47,825 bases of DNA, from contig JAFXEU010000114.1 of assembly GCA_017520845.1 (NCBI GenBank), positions 1 through 47,825 on the forward strand, read 5' to 3'. Below the pieces are notes generated by a model. That model saw only the letters and a list, made by a program, of their open reading frames with translations. It was not told the DNA's origin and searched no databases. Shown here piece after piece: positions 16,323 to 24,114 of this stretch (within the stretch, counting starts at the first letter, position 1; every line of letters begins with the position of its first letter). A program made the position numbers and the translations under genes. This DNA comes from Kiritimatiellia bacterium (GTDB lineage Bacteria > Verrucomicrobiota > Kiritimatiellia > RFP12 > UBA1067).

Positions 16323-18118
16323 CACTTCGCAAGCTCCTTAAGAGTTTTTCTGACCGCCTCTACCATAGCGGGAGGATTGCTTAAATCCTTGACTGCCTTC
16401 TCCATCGGACACATCCCGGTCCTGTCGCGGTTTATGATCTCTTTTACGATCTCCGATCCGCTCGCCTTTACATCGTAGTTTTCCAAAAGTTCCTTCGCCC
16501 CTTCACTCATGATTTTCGCATGAACCTCCTTCGCTCCGCCGGCAATGCATATTGCGGCTGCGGCGCGTCCTATCACCTTGTCGGCGACTATCACGCCTTC
16601 GAGCTTTCCGCTGTCCAGAAAAACGAGGAGCGGCTTGATGCCACGTCCCTTGTCGCGGGCGATAATGACTCCGTTCCTGCCGAGAACGCAGGAATCGCCG
16701 CGCTCAATGCATGAAATCATCTCCGCCGTCAAATCGCCCGCCGACATCGGCAGAACTTCTCTCTGGCGGTCGAACCCTTTAACTATAATCGCGGAGGCGG
16801 GTCTTACCGGGCAGACGTGCTCGCACGCGCCGCACCCGACGCACGCCGTCTTATCCACAACTATGGCCCCGTCCACGATATGAAGCGCTTTTACGGGACA
16901 TTTGCGAACACACGCCCGGCAATATTCCTGTTTATCGCCGCTCGCGTTCCTGAGACAAAGATCCTTTTTCCAGATGGCGTGGCCGATATGAAGATTGGCG
17001 CGCTCCTTCGTTCTCGGTTTCAACGCGCCCATAGGACACGCGCTCGCGCATTTATAATCGCACGAAAGACGGCAGTATCCATTCTGGAAATACATCTCGG
17101 GCTGACCGAACGTTTTCAGATCGACGGACTGGCGCAAAACGTTCATCGGACAGCGCGTCACGCAAAGTCCACAACCGACGCATTTAAGATTGAAGATTTT
17201 GCGGGACACGGCACCTGGGGGCATGATGGACGCAGGGCGCGACGGCACTCCCGGCATCGACACAGACGCAAGGCCGCCGTCAGTTGTCTTCTCTACCGTG
17301 TGCGCCGCGGCAAGAACGGCGACGCCCTTTATAGCGGTTCTTCTCGACACCTCGAACTCTTTCGCTTCAGTCATCTTACTTGTTTCAGCTTCGGCGTTTT
17401 TATCATTTCGCGGGAAGCACTTTCTGCAATTTTCACATCCCCTGCAGATCTTATCGCTCAAAAGACTTTTTTTCGAAAGTACAGAAAACAGGGAACCGAA
17501 CGGGCACACCCAGTTGCACCAAAGCCGCCCCTTGCCGAAAAACGCGCTCACGACGACCAAGGCGAACATCACCAATCCGCACAGCACAACAGCATTCACC
17601 GATGCGGATTCTCCGGAAGAGACGCCCAATATATTTCCTACCCCCGAAGCGTCGTTGCCGACCGCGTTTCCGCCCGTAAGGGCCATCATCGACTTACTGA
17701 CGATCGAATAAGGATTTATAAGATGGGCCAGCGCTCCTAAACCGCACGCGATAAGAATAGCGAAGACGGCGAAAACCGACCACCTTACGGCGAGCTGAAC
17801 GCGAGTAGCGGGCAGACGCGTACAGACGCGCCGGACAGCCTTTCGGGGACTTGCGATCCTCGCGATAAAACTCTGCACTATTCCGAGCGGACAGAGGCAC
17901 TCGCAGAAAAAGCGTCCCCATACGGGAGTAAGCGCGAGAATAATCAGAAAACCGCACGAGAACGCAGGCTGCACCAAAAGCGGATAGTCGCTCCAGATTC
18001 TCAACCACGACGACGCGTCCACAGTGAATGCCGCTATAACGGAAACGATGACCGCCAGCGAAATCACCCTTTTCGCGGACCACACAAGCAACGCTTTCCA
18101 AAATCTCCAATTCTTCAT
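16322..18118 (-). CDS. NapH-like membrane iron-sulfur protein fused to NapG-like ferredoxin and DUF1893 domain
   Basis: A 598-aa protein in three parts. Residues about 10-235 have several membrane helices with two NapH/CcoG-type motifs (FFCECLCPLG and LWCNWVCPFG). There follow a cysteine motif, CRGCENCRKCFP, and an internal twin-arginine-like segment SRRTAIKG followed by a hydrophobic Ala/Val stretch. Residues about 315-450 carry ferredoxin motifs (CVGCGLCVTRCP, CRACVRKCP, CVGCGACEHVCP). The last ~135 residues match DUF1893 (GIKPLLVFL, ADKVIGRAAA, INRDRTGMCPMEKAV). It probably passes electrons between the membrane and a partner such as the 4Fe-4S aldo/keto reductase immediately upstream. ATG at 18118 overlaps that gene's TGA by four bases (ATGA), which fixes the start. 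Confidence 0.75.
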   Translation of the reverse strand: MKNWRFWKALLVWSAKRVISLAVIVSVIAAFTVDASSWLRIWSDYPLLVQPAFSCGFLIILALTPVWGRFFCECLCPLGIVQSFIARIASPRKAVRRVCTRLPATRVQLAVRWSVFAVFAILIACGLGALAHLINPYSIVSKSMMALTGGNAVGNDASGVGNILGVSSGESASVNAVVLCGLVMFALVVVSAFFGKGRLWCNWVCPFGSLFSVLSKKSLLSDKICRGCENCRKCFPRNDKNAEAETSKMTEAKEFEVSRRTAIKGVAVLAAAHTVEKTTDGGLASVSMPGVPSRPASIMPPGAVSRKIFNLKCVGCGLCVTRCPMNVLRQSVDLKTFGQPEMYFQNGYCRLSCDYKCASACPMGALKPRTKERANLHIGHAIWKKDLCLRNASGDKQEYCRACVRKCPVKALHIVDGAIVVDKTACVGCGACEHVCPVRPASAIIVKGFDRQREVLPMSAGDLTAEMISCIERGDSCVLGRNGVIIARDKGRGIKPLLVFLDSGKLEGVIVADKVIGRAAAAICIAGGAKEVHAKIMSEGAKELLENYDVKASGSEIVKEIINRDRTGMCPMEKAVKDLSNPPAMVEAVRKTLKELAK

Positions 18119-19362
18119 TTCGAGATCTCCCTGTCGATAAGACCGTCTATCCAATCGTCTATCTTTGCGATTTCCCTAGATATGTTGATCGATTGAGGAC
18201 AATGCCCGAGACATCTGTCGCACCCCGTACAATGCTCCGCGCGGCGCAACGGGTCGGGGATCGCCTTGGCGAATTCCTCCAGAACCTTTCTGCCCGAGGG
18301 GTAATCCTTCATCGTAATTATATTATTGCGGAACGCAAAGTGCGCCGGGATATCCAGTCCGTACGGACACGGCATACAGTAGTTGCAGTGCGTACACGGA
18401 ATAGTCTTAAATCCAAGATAGGCCTTCGCCGCGCGTTCAAGGGCATCAAACTCCTTTTCACTGCAAACCTTCAAAGGCGAAAACGTCTCGACATTCTCTT
18501 TGATATGCTCCTCGAAAGTCATTCCGGAAAGAACAGTCATCACGTTCGAATGAGAACCGCAGAATCTGAACGCCCACTTCGCCGGTGTCGCCTCGGGATC
18601 AAGGTGTGTAAGCTCCTTGGCGACGGCATAATTGTATTTGGCGAGGCTTCCGCCCAAAAGCGGTTCCATTATCGCTACGGGTATTTTACGCCTGGTCAGT
18701 TCATCATAAAGATATTTCGCGTCAAGGTTGCGCTTGTTGACCTGCTTGGCGTGACGCCAGTCGACATAGTTCATCTGAATCAGACAGAAATCCCATTTAT
18801 ACTTATCATGATTCTGCATGCACCACTCGAAAACCTTCGGATCGCCGTGGAAAGAAAATCCGAGATTTTTTATCCGCCCCGATTTGCGCAGTTCGACGCA
18901 CCAGTCCAGCGCCCCGTTCTCGAGATAACGTTTAGAGAACGTCTTGAAATCGCCGTTACCCACAGAATGCAAAAGATAATTGTCGATATAATCCGTCTGA
19001 AGTTCCTTGAGCGACTTCTCGAACATCTCCTTGCATTTTTCGAGGGGGTACTGCGCAGGCGAGAAATTCGAAAGCTTTGTCGCGATAATATAATCTTCAC
19101 GCTTATACCCGCTCGCCTTGAGAGCCTTTCCGAGACAACCCTCCGAAAGTCCGCGACAATAGGCCGGCGACGTATCAAAATAATTGACGCCGTTGTCGAG
19201 CATATATTTGATCTGCTCGTTGAGACGCTTTTGGTCGATTTCGGCGTTGGAAGCGCCGCGCGCCCAGCCGTTCGCGTGCCTGCCGTCAACCGTGGGCATC
19301 CGCATTGCCCCGTACCCGAGAAGCGATATCTTTCGCCCGTCAACTTTGAAATTGCTGGTCAT
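18115..19362 (-). CDS. aldo/keto reductase with C-terminal 4Fe-4S ferredoxin domain
   Basis: A 415-aa protein. Residues 1-300 are an aldo/keto reductase TIM barrel: LGYGAMRMP at the start, the tetrad candidates in VNYFDTSPAY (Asp, Tyr), IIATKL (Lys) and YLLHS (His). Residues 325-400 carry two 4Fe-4S clusters: CTHCNYCMPCP and CTGCDRCLGHCP. Such fused enzymes are common in anaerobes and are thought to be redox enzymes of sugar or cofactor metabolism fed by ferredoxin; the substrate is unknown. The gene starts 6 bases after the SGNH hydrolase and overlaps the NapH-like gene by four bases, so the two redox proteins are probably made together. Confidence 0.85.
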   Translation of the reverse strand: MTSNFKVDGRKISLLGYGAMRMPTVDGRHANGWARGASNAEIDQKRLNEQIKYMLDNGVNYFDTSPAYCRGLSEGCLGKALKASGYKREDYIIATKLSNFSPAQYPLEKCKEMFEKSLKELQTDYIDNYLLHSVGNGDFKTFSKRYLENGALDWCVELRKSGRIKNLGFSFHGDPKVFEWCMQNHDKYKWDFCLIQMNYVDWRHAKQVNKRNLDAKYLYDELTRRKIPVAIMEPLLGGSLAKYNYAVAKELTHLDPEATPAKWAFRFCGSHSNVMTVLSGMTFEEHIKENVETFSPLKVCSEKEFDALERAAKAYLGFKTIPCTHCNYCMPCPYGLDIPAHFAFRNNIITMKDYPSGRKVLEEFAKAIPDPLRRAEHCTGCDRCLGHCPQSINISREIAKIDDWIDGLIDREISK

Positions 19363-19368
19363 GCGATA

Positions 19369-20037
19369 CTATTCCTGCTCAAGCCCCTTGAGAACCACGT
19401 CTGCGAAAATCGCGTTGCCGCGATTGTTCAGGTGTGTGCCGTCCCACGTAAGCGTTCTCTTTTTAGGATCCTTCTTTTCGGCAATCGCCTTGCGGATCGC
19501 GGCTCCAGGATCGAGATAAATATACTTACGCTCCAAAGCCATGCGTTTAAGTTCGGAATTGTACGACGCGAGATTTATGTTTGCGCCATAATTTGGATCG
19601 TCCTCAAGGACAGGAGTCTGAGAAAGAACAACTATTTTCGCGCCGGTTTTGTCGAGTTTGTCGAAAATCGTCGAGACGTTTTTAATGTACTTGTCCAGCG
19701 GGACTCCCGGATTGTCCGCGGCAGGATTGGGCGAATCGTTCACCCCGCACGAGAAAAAGACCCACGTAGGCTTGCGGCGGATAACGTCGGCGTTGATGCG
19801 CTTGAGCATATCGGCGCTCGTATTGCCGGCGATGCCCGCATGAATGAACGCGACTTCATCGACCTCTTTTCTGACGCGCGACTCCAGGATGTTCACCCAG
19901 CCGCGCGGATCGTCGGCGCCGAGCTGAGTTATGGAGTCACCGAGAAACGCGATTCTATCGCCGTTTACGAACGGAAGCCCGGCAAACGCCGAGGAAAGGA
20001 CAAAAAGTGCTGACAACATCAATGCGGCTTTTTTCAT
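19369..20037 (-). CDS. secreted SGNH/GDSL hydrolase
   Basis: A 222-aa exported esterase-like protein. The signal peptide MKKAALMLSALFVLSSAFA is clear. GDSIT carries the nucleophile Ser35, GNTS forms block II, GVND (98-101) supplies the oxyanion Asn, and WDGTHLN supplies Asp199 and His202. The family removes acyl groups from carbohydrates or lipids. As the first gene of an operon that ends with a GH106 glycosidase, it may deacetylate plant polysaccharide before debranching. AAAGGAGAT lies in front of the ATG and a TATAAT box lies upstream. Confidence 0.85.
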   Translation of the reverse strand: MKKAALMLSALFVLSSAFAGLPFVNGDRIAFLGDSITQLGADDPRGWVNILESRVRKEVDEVAFIHAGIAGNTSADMLKRINADVIRRKPTWVFFSCGVNDSPNPAADNPGVPLDKYIKNVSTIFDKLDKTGAKIVVLSQTPVLEDDPNYGANINLASYNSELKRMALERKYIYLDPGAAIRKAIAEKKDPKKRTLTWDGTHLNNRGNAIFADVVLKGLEQE

Positions 20038-20061
20038 TTTTTATCTCCTTTATCATCGTGC

Positions 20062-20067
20062 ATTATA
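20062..20067 (-). promoter_or_regulatory. -10 box of the SGNH-AKR-murC-GH106 operon
   Basis: Minus strand TATAAT lies 24 bases upstream of the SGNH hydrolase start, within TTGATATAATG. No good -35 box is found at 16-18 bases; TTAACA at 19 bases is a weak candidate. Confidence 0.5.
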
Positions 20068-20193
20068 TCAAAAATCACATACATGTTGTTAAGTGGAATA
20101 TAATCAGATTCTACAATTCGGCTGAATTAAGATTGCAGAATGAATTATGGCTAGTACAACCGAAGGAGATATCACGCCAATTGTAAACTGCAA

Positions 20194-20231
20194 TGGATTA
20201 GTCTCCGCCGTAAAAGGCGGTTCCTAATCCA
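20194..20231. repeat. 38-bp imperfect palindrome between the V-ATPase and SGNH operons
   Basis: Outer arms TGGATTAG and CTAATCCA pair perfectly over 8 bp, and inner arms CCGCC and GGCGG pair over 5 bp. There is no U-tract on either side, so it is not a classical terminator, although it follows the end of the V-ATPase genes. The rest of 20038-20282 holds the SGNH promoter region. A 26-codon plus-strand ORF at 20147-20227 includes the palindrome but has no ribosome site and is not called. Confidence 0.6.
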
Positions 20232-20282
20232 CACTTCGCCAAGTTAACGATATAGCAAAAGATTTATGCTTTCAGATTATTA

Positions 20283-22052
20283 TCACTTGCCGTCTGAAGC
20301 CTCTTCAATCTTCTTAATAAGCTCGGCTTTGGCAGATTCGAACTCTTCAGAAGCGAAAGGCTTGTCGTTCCAGTCGATAAACGCCTGCTGAAGCGCGAGC
20401 ATGAACTTGCGCGTCGCATCCTTTTCGGGGAACTCAAACTCGGTAACAAGAACCTTCTCCATCATATCGAACATAACCCTCTGGCGCTCGACGGGCGTAG
20501 AAGAGTCCGAATCGGAAAACGCGTTCTGCTGGAGATAGACGGCGTCAAGAAATTCGCCCTTGAGATAAGTCGTAAAGTCTTCGAGCGAGGTTCCCTCTTC
20601 GCCGACGACCTTCATCATCTGACCGATTTCATTACCCTTGCGGAGAATGGCGCGGGCCTTTTCGACACGGTCCTGATCAATGACCGAATTGTATTTGCTC
20701 CAGCTGTCGAGCGGGTCGATCGCGGGATAGCGGCGGGCGTCGGAACGGGCGCGCGAAAGACCGTGGAAGCCGCCGACGACCTTAAGCGTCGCCTGGGTTA
20801 CGGGCTCGTCGAAGTTGCCGCCCGCGGGCGAAACGGTTCCGCCGATCGTAACCGAGCCGATGTCGCCGTTTTTAAGCTTTACGCGGCCCGCGCGCTCGTA
20901 GAACGCGGCGATACGGCTTTCGAGGTATGCGGGGAACGCCTCTTCGCCAGGAATCTCCTCGAGTCGGCCCGAAAGTTCGCGCATGGCCTGCGCCCAGCGG
21001 GAGGTGGAGTCGGCGAGAACGAGAACGTTCAGTCCCTGCTGACGGAAATATTCGGCGAGCGTAACGGCCGTGTAAACCGACGCTTCACGCGAGGCGACCG
21101 GCATCGACGAGGTGTTGCAGATGATGATCGTGCGCTTCATGAGCGACTGGCCCGTCTTCGGGTCTACGATTTCGGGGAATTCCTTCAGAGTTTCGACAAC
21201 CTCGCCCGCGCGCTCGCCGCAAGCGGCGGAAATCACGATATCTACCTTCGCGTAGCGAGCGGTCGTCTGCTGAAGAACGGTCTTGCCCGCGCCGAAGGGT
21301 CCGGGAATGCAGTATGTCCCGCCGACGGCCACGGGGAAGAACGTGTCGATCGTGCGCACCGTCGTCTCAAGCGTTTCGGTAGGCGCAAGACGCTCGACGA
21401 AGCACTTGATCGGCACCTTTACGGGCCAGCGCTGGAGCATCTGGACTTTAACGTCTTTCCCGTTTGAGTCAGTCAGCGTCGCGATGTCTTCAACGACGGT
21501 GTAATCGCCCTCGCCGGCGAGTTCCTTGACCGTGAAAGAACCGCGAAACGCGAAAGGCACCATAATCTTATGGCCGGGCATCGTCTTGTTGTCGAAGATT
21601 CCCTCGGTAACCCAGCCGAGAACGTCACCGGCCGAAACGCGCTCGCCTATCTTGGCCGTCGGATGCCAGTCCCATTTTCTGTCGCGGGGAAGCCCCGGCA
21701 GGTATATGCCGCGCTGAAGGAAGTACTCGGCGTCCGCTGAAATTTTCGCCGCCTCCTTCGCAAGTTCGGAAAGAGGATTCTGAAGTCCGTCGTAAACCTG
21801 AGCGAGCATGCCTGGACCAAGCTCGGCGGCGAGAAGTTCGCCCGAAAACTCGACCTTGTCGCCCACCGTCAGATCCGTCGTCGCGTCGAACACCTGCATA
21901 TCGCAGACCGTGCCGCGGACACGGACGATCTCGGCCATGAGCCGCTTCTCACCGAGGATTATGTAACCGACTTCGTTCTGGGCTACGGCTCCGTCAAATG
22001 CGACGGAGGTCATGTTTCCGTTTACCGCTACAATCTTTCCGGTTGTGGTCAT
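20283..22052 (-). CDS. atpA: V-type ATP synthase subunit A
   Basis: A 589-aa catalytic subunit, the normal length. The Walker A loop GPFGAGKT is at 251-258, preceded by the typical VGGTYCIPGPFG. ACGERAGEV, the DSTSRWAQAMRE segment and the SPAGGNFDEPVT region are all present. It hydrolyses or makes ATP in the cytoplasmic V1 head. In V-ATPase operons the order E-DUF2764-A is normally followed by B, D, I and K, but here transcription runs into a non-coding stretch and then an unrelated operon. The gene starts 20 bases after the DUF2764 gene and is co-transcribed with it. Confidence 0.95.
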   Translation of the reverse strand: MTTTGKIVAVNGNMTSVAFDGAVAQNEVGYIILGEKRLMAEIVRVRGTVCDMQVFDATTDLTVGDKVEFSGELLAAELGPGMLAQVYDGLQNPLSELAKEAAKISADAEYFLQRGIYLPGLPRDRKWDWHPTAKIGERVSAGDVLGWVTEGIFDNKTMPGHKIMVPFAFRGSFTVKELAGEGDYTVVEDIATLTDSNGKDVKVQMLQRWPVKVPIKCFVERLAPTETLETTVRTIDTFFPVAVGGTYCIPGPFGAGKTVLQQTTARYAKVDIVISAACGERAGEVVETLKEFPEIVDPKTGQSLMKRTIIICNTSSMPVASREASVYTAVTLAEYFRQQGLNVLVLADSTSRWAQAMRELSGRLEEIPGEEAFPAYLESRIAAFYERAGRVKLKNGDIGSVTIGGTVSPAGGNFDEPVTQATLKVVGGFHGLSRARSDARRYPAIDPLDSWSKYNSVIDQDRVEKARAILRKGNEIGQMMKVVGEEGTSLEDFTTYLKGEFLDAVYLQQNAFSDSDSSTPVERQRVMFDMMEKVLVTEFEFPEKDATRKFMLALQQAFIDWNDKPFASEEFESAKAELIKKIEEASDGK

Positions 22053-22072
22053 TGTTGGACTCTCTTTGATTT

Positions 22073-22540
22073 TTAAAATGAAATTTTAGTTTCAGCCGTC
22101 AGCCTGTCGAACGCGGCGGAACCGGCTTCTGCGGAAATCTTCGCGCGTTTGATGGCGATTTTCAGTCTCACCGCGTATGTCGCGAGCGCACCCGCGCCGA
22201 GAGGAGATGTAAGATCGGTCAATTCTTCGGCGGCGTCCCACCAGATTCTGTCCAGAAGTTCGTCGCGCTTCGCGACATCCTTCTCCTGAAACGCGTGAGC
22301 GACTTTCGTGCGCCAATAAACGGAGCAGCCTTCGGCGGCGCGAACCCATTTCGCACCGCCCCGCGCCACGGCGACCGCGTTTTTAAGCTGTGTTTCGAGA
22401 TCGGCCCATTTTTCTCCCGTAAGTTCGTCGATCCCCTTGCCCGCATCGACGCAGAGCGAGGTGAACTTCTCCCACGAAATGGCGGGCGGCTGATCGAAAA
22501 CGAGCGCCGGAAGGCTCGCGACTATGTAATCGATCGTCAT
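22073..22540 (-). CDS. DUF2764-like V-ATPase-associated protein
   Basis: A 155-aa protein lying between subunits E and A, the position usually held by DUF2764 proteins. The N-terminus IDYIVASLPALVFDQPP and the following WEKF segment match that family from memory. Its role is unknown; by position it may be a subunit or assembly factor, functionally comparable to a C-like subunit. The start overlaps the subunit E stop by four bases. No membrane segment or catalytic motif is present. Confidence 0.75.
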   Translation of the reverse strand: MTIDYIVASLPALVFDQPPAISWEKFTSLCVDAGKGIDELTGEKWADLETQLKNAVAVARGGAKWVRAAEGCSVYWRTKVAHAFQEKDVAKRDELLDRIWWDAAEELTDLTSPLGAGALATYAVRLKIAIKRAKISAEAGSAAFDRLTAETKISF

Positions 22541-23106
22541 TTCAGAAGCCTGGCGAGTTCGGGACGAAGGCGCTTGGAAAGCTCTTCGGCGACTACCTCA
22601 GCGGTGAACGCGTGCTCGACGCGGCCGCCGTCGATTTTTACCGAAAAGCCGGAATAAACGTTCTCGTCGGTAACGATGGAGATTTCGCCCTTGGCGGCGA
22701 GCTGGGCCTTAAGAGAGGCGGCGAGCTTTTCGGCTGCGGCGATTTCAACGCTGCCGGTAAGGTCTTTTACCGCTTCACCGGCGAGTTGAACGGCTACCGT
22801 CTCGTCGGCGAGGGCCTTCTCGACATTCTTCACAAGCACCCCTTCAAGAAGGGCGGTGATCGCCTCGCGGACTTTAAGAACCGTGTCGCGGGCGGCCTGC
22901 TTCACCGTTTCGTCGGCACGCGCGGCGAAATCGTCGGCGACAGTCTTGGCCTCGGCCTTCGCGCGTTCAGCCTTTTCCTTGGCGGTCTTGACGATTTCGG
23001 CGGCCTTGGCCTTCGCTTCGGCAATTATTTCGGAAGCCTTCGCCTCGGCTTTCTCGACACCGTCACGGTTGATCTTTTCTAACAGTCCCTGCAGATCTTC
23101 AGACAT
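22537..23106 (-). CDS. atpE: V-type ATP synthase subunit E
   Basis: A 189-aa peripheral-stalk subunit. Residues 10-75 are a long Ala/Lys/Glu-rich helix (repeated AEAKAKA and AKEKAERAKAEA) typical of subunit E, followed by the globular C-terminal part with EISIVTDENVYSGFSVKIDGG cut across its middle. The start at 23106 was preferred over an ATG 12 bases upstream because the GGAGGT of that upstream codon context acts as Shine-Dalgarno for ATGTCTGAAG. It is the first gene behind its own promoter at 23130-23159. Confidence 0.85.
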   Translation of the reverse strand: MSEDLQGLLEKINRDGVEKAEAKASEIIAEAKAKAAEIVKTAKEKAERAKAEAKTVADDFAARADETVKQAARDTVLKVREAITALLEGVLVKNVEKALADETVAVQLAGEAVKDLTGSVEIAAAEKLAASLKAQLAAKGEISIVTDENVYSGFSVKIDGGRVEHAFTAEVVAEELSKRLRPELARLLK

Positions 23107-23129
23107 GGTTACCTCCATTATTACAGATA

Positions 23130-23159
23130 ATTATATACCTTTTTTTATCTGAAAGTCAA
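23130..23159 (-). promoter_or_regulatory. promoter of the V-ATPase E-DUF2764-A operon
   Basis: Minus strand TTGACT (23154-23159) and TATAAT (23130-23135) are 18 bases apart. The start point near 23123 leaves a ~17-nt leader holding the GGAGGT ribosome site of subunit E. It lies 10 bases beyond the end of the methyltransferase gene. Confidence 0.75.
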
Positions 23160-23169
23160 TTCTTTCAAC

Positions 23170-24114
23170 CTACGCTTTAACCGACTTTAAAACGCAGTAC
23201 CCGCGGCGGCGGATGACTTCGACATTCGGGAAGTAGCGCTCCTGAACAGGCCTTAGGCCGGCATCGTTCTTTACGACCGTATAACACAAGCCGCCCGGCT
23301 TAAGAGCCCTTTTAGCCGTCTCGAGAAACACTTCGGCTATCCTGTAATCGGAATAATAGGGAGGATTGCCCGCGAAAACGTCGAATGTTCCGTCCATCCG
23401 CGCGGGCGTCCCGTTATCCGCCAAGATCACCTCGGCAGACATATTGAAATTCGCCGCGTTCAAGTTGGCCGCCTCGACGGCCCGCGAATGGGAATCGACC
23501 ATGACGAGCGAAATATCCTTTACGACGCTCTTGACGAGAAAGCCGACAAGCCCGCAACCGCAACCCATGTCTAAAAGTTTGAGAAATGAGGAATGGGGAA
23601 ACGGGGATGAGGTGAGGTCGCGGGAGATTACTTCCGCAAGAGCGAGACCGCCCTCGTCGAGACGTCTGTGGCAAAAGCACCCGGGGTAGCTCGTAAACAT
23701 AAGCTTATCGCCGCCAGGGACGCTCGCAGGCCACTTCGCGCTGAAATCACGCACGCGGTCGGGATCGTCGCGGATTTTGGAAAGAAGCTCGTTCCTGTCG
23801 CGCTCCTTGCCGACGAATTCGAGCTCGAATTTCGCCGGCTTGAGACGATGAATCTCCTGAAGCATATCAAGCGAAAGCTCGCCCGACATAAGTTTAGGCC
23901 CTGTCTTGAATTTTATGAGATCCCAGGGACCTTCAGGCAGATGTGGCGAACAGACGGCGCGGATATGATGCGTTTTCTCGATGGCGTGGCGATGGTAGAT
24001 ATCGAGCGTATGGCAAAGAACGTCCCCGTCGATCCACTTTGCGGTAAACTTCTTGCCGTGCTTGCCGCGCTCAAAAAGATCGGCAGCCTTATATCCTACG
24101 AGAAGCGTTTTCAC
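23170..24114 (-). CDS. RsmC/RlmG-type class I methyltransferase (probable rRNA methyltransferase)
   Basis: A 314-aa cytoplasmic enzyme. The C-terminal half is a Rossmann methyltransferase: SAM motif I LDMGCGCGLVG (181-191), an acidic motif II in VMVDSHSRAVEAANLNA, and NPPYY (250-254), the motif of N-methyltransferases of the RsmC/RlmG group. The N-terminal half (1-140) lacks recognisable motifs and could be the substrate-binding half. The likely target is a guanine of rRNA, but which one cannot be told. It overlaps gltX by four bases and is co-transcribed with it. Confidence 0.75.
   Translation of the reverse strand: MKTLLVGYKAADLFERGKHGKKFTAKWIDGDVLCHTLDIYHRHAIEKTHHIRAVCSPHLPEGPWDLIKFKTGPKLMSGELSLDMLQEIHRLKPAKFELEFVGKERDRNELLSKIRDDPDRVRDFSAKWPASVPGGDKLMFTSYPGCFCHRRLDEGGLALAEVISRDLTSSPFPHSSFLKLLDMGCGCGLVGFLVKSVVKDISLVMVDSHSRAVEAANLNAANFNMSAEVILADNGTPARMDGTFDVFAGNPPYYSDYRIAEVFLETAKRALKPGGLCYTVVKNDAGLRPVQERYFPNVEVIRRRGYCVLKSVKA

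Noticed and set aside
18193-20013. 606-aa plus-strand ORF opposite the AKR and SGNH genes
   Set aside because: It is antisense to two well-supported genes, is Arg/Ile-rich without domain motifs and arises from their codon bias.
20147-20227. 26-codon plus-strand ORF
   Set aside because: It has no ribosome site and runs through the 38-bp palindrome; too short to support as a gene.
20194-20231. Terminator of the V-ATPase operon or an integron attC site
   Set aside because: No U-tract follows on the minus strand, and the conserved attC core sites could not be placed convincingly.
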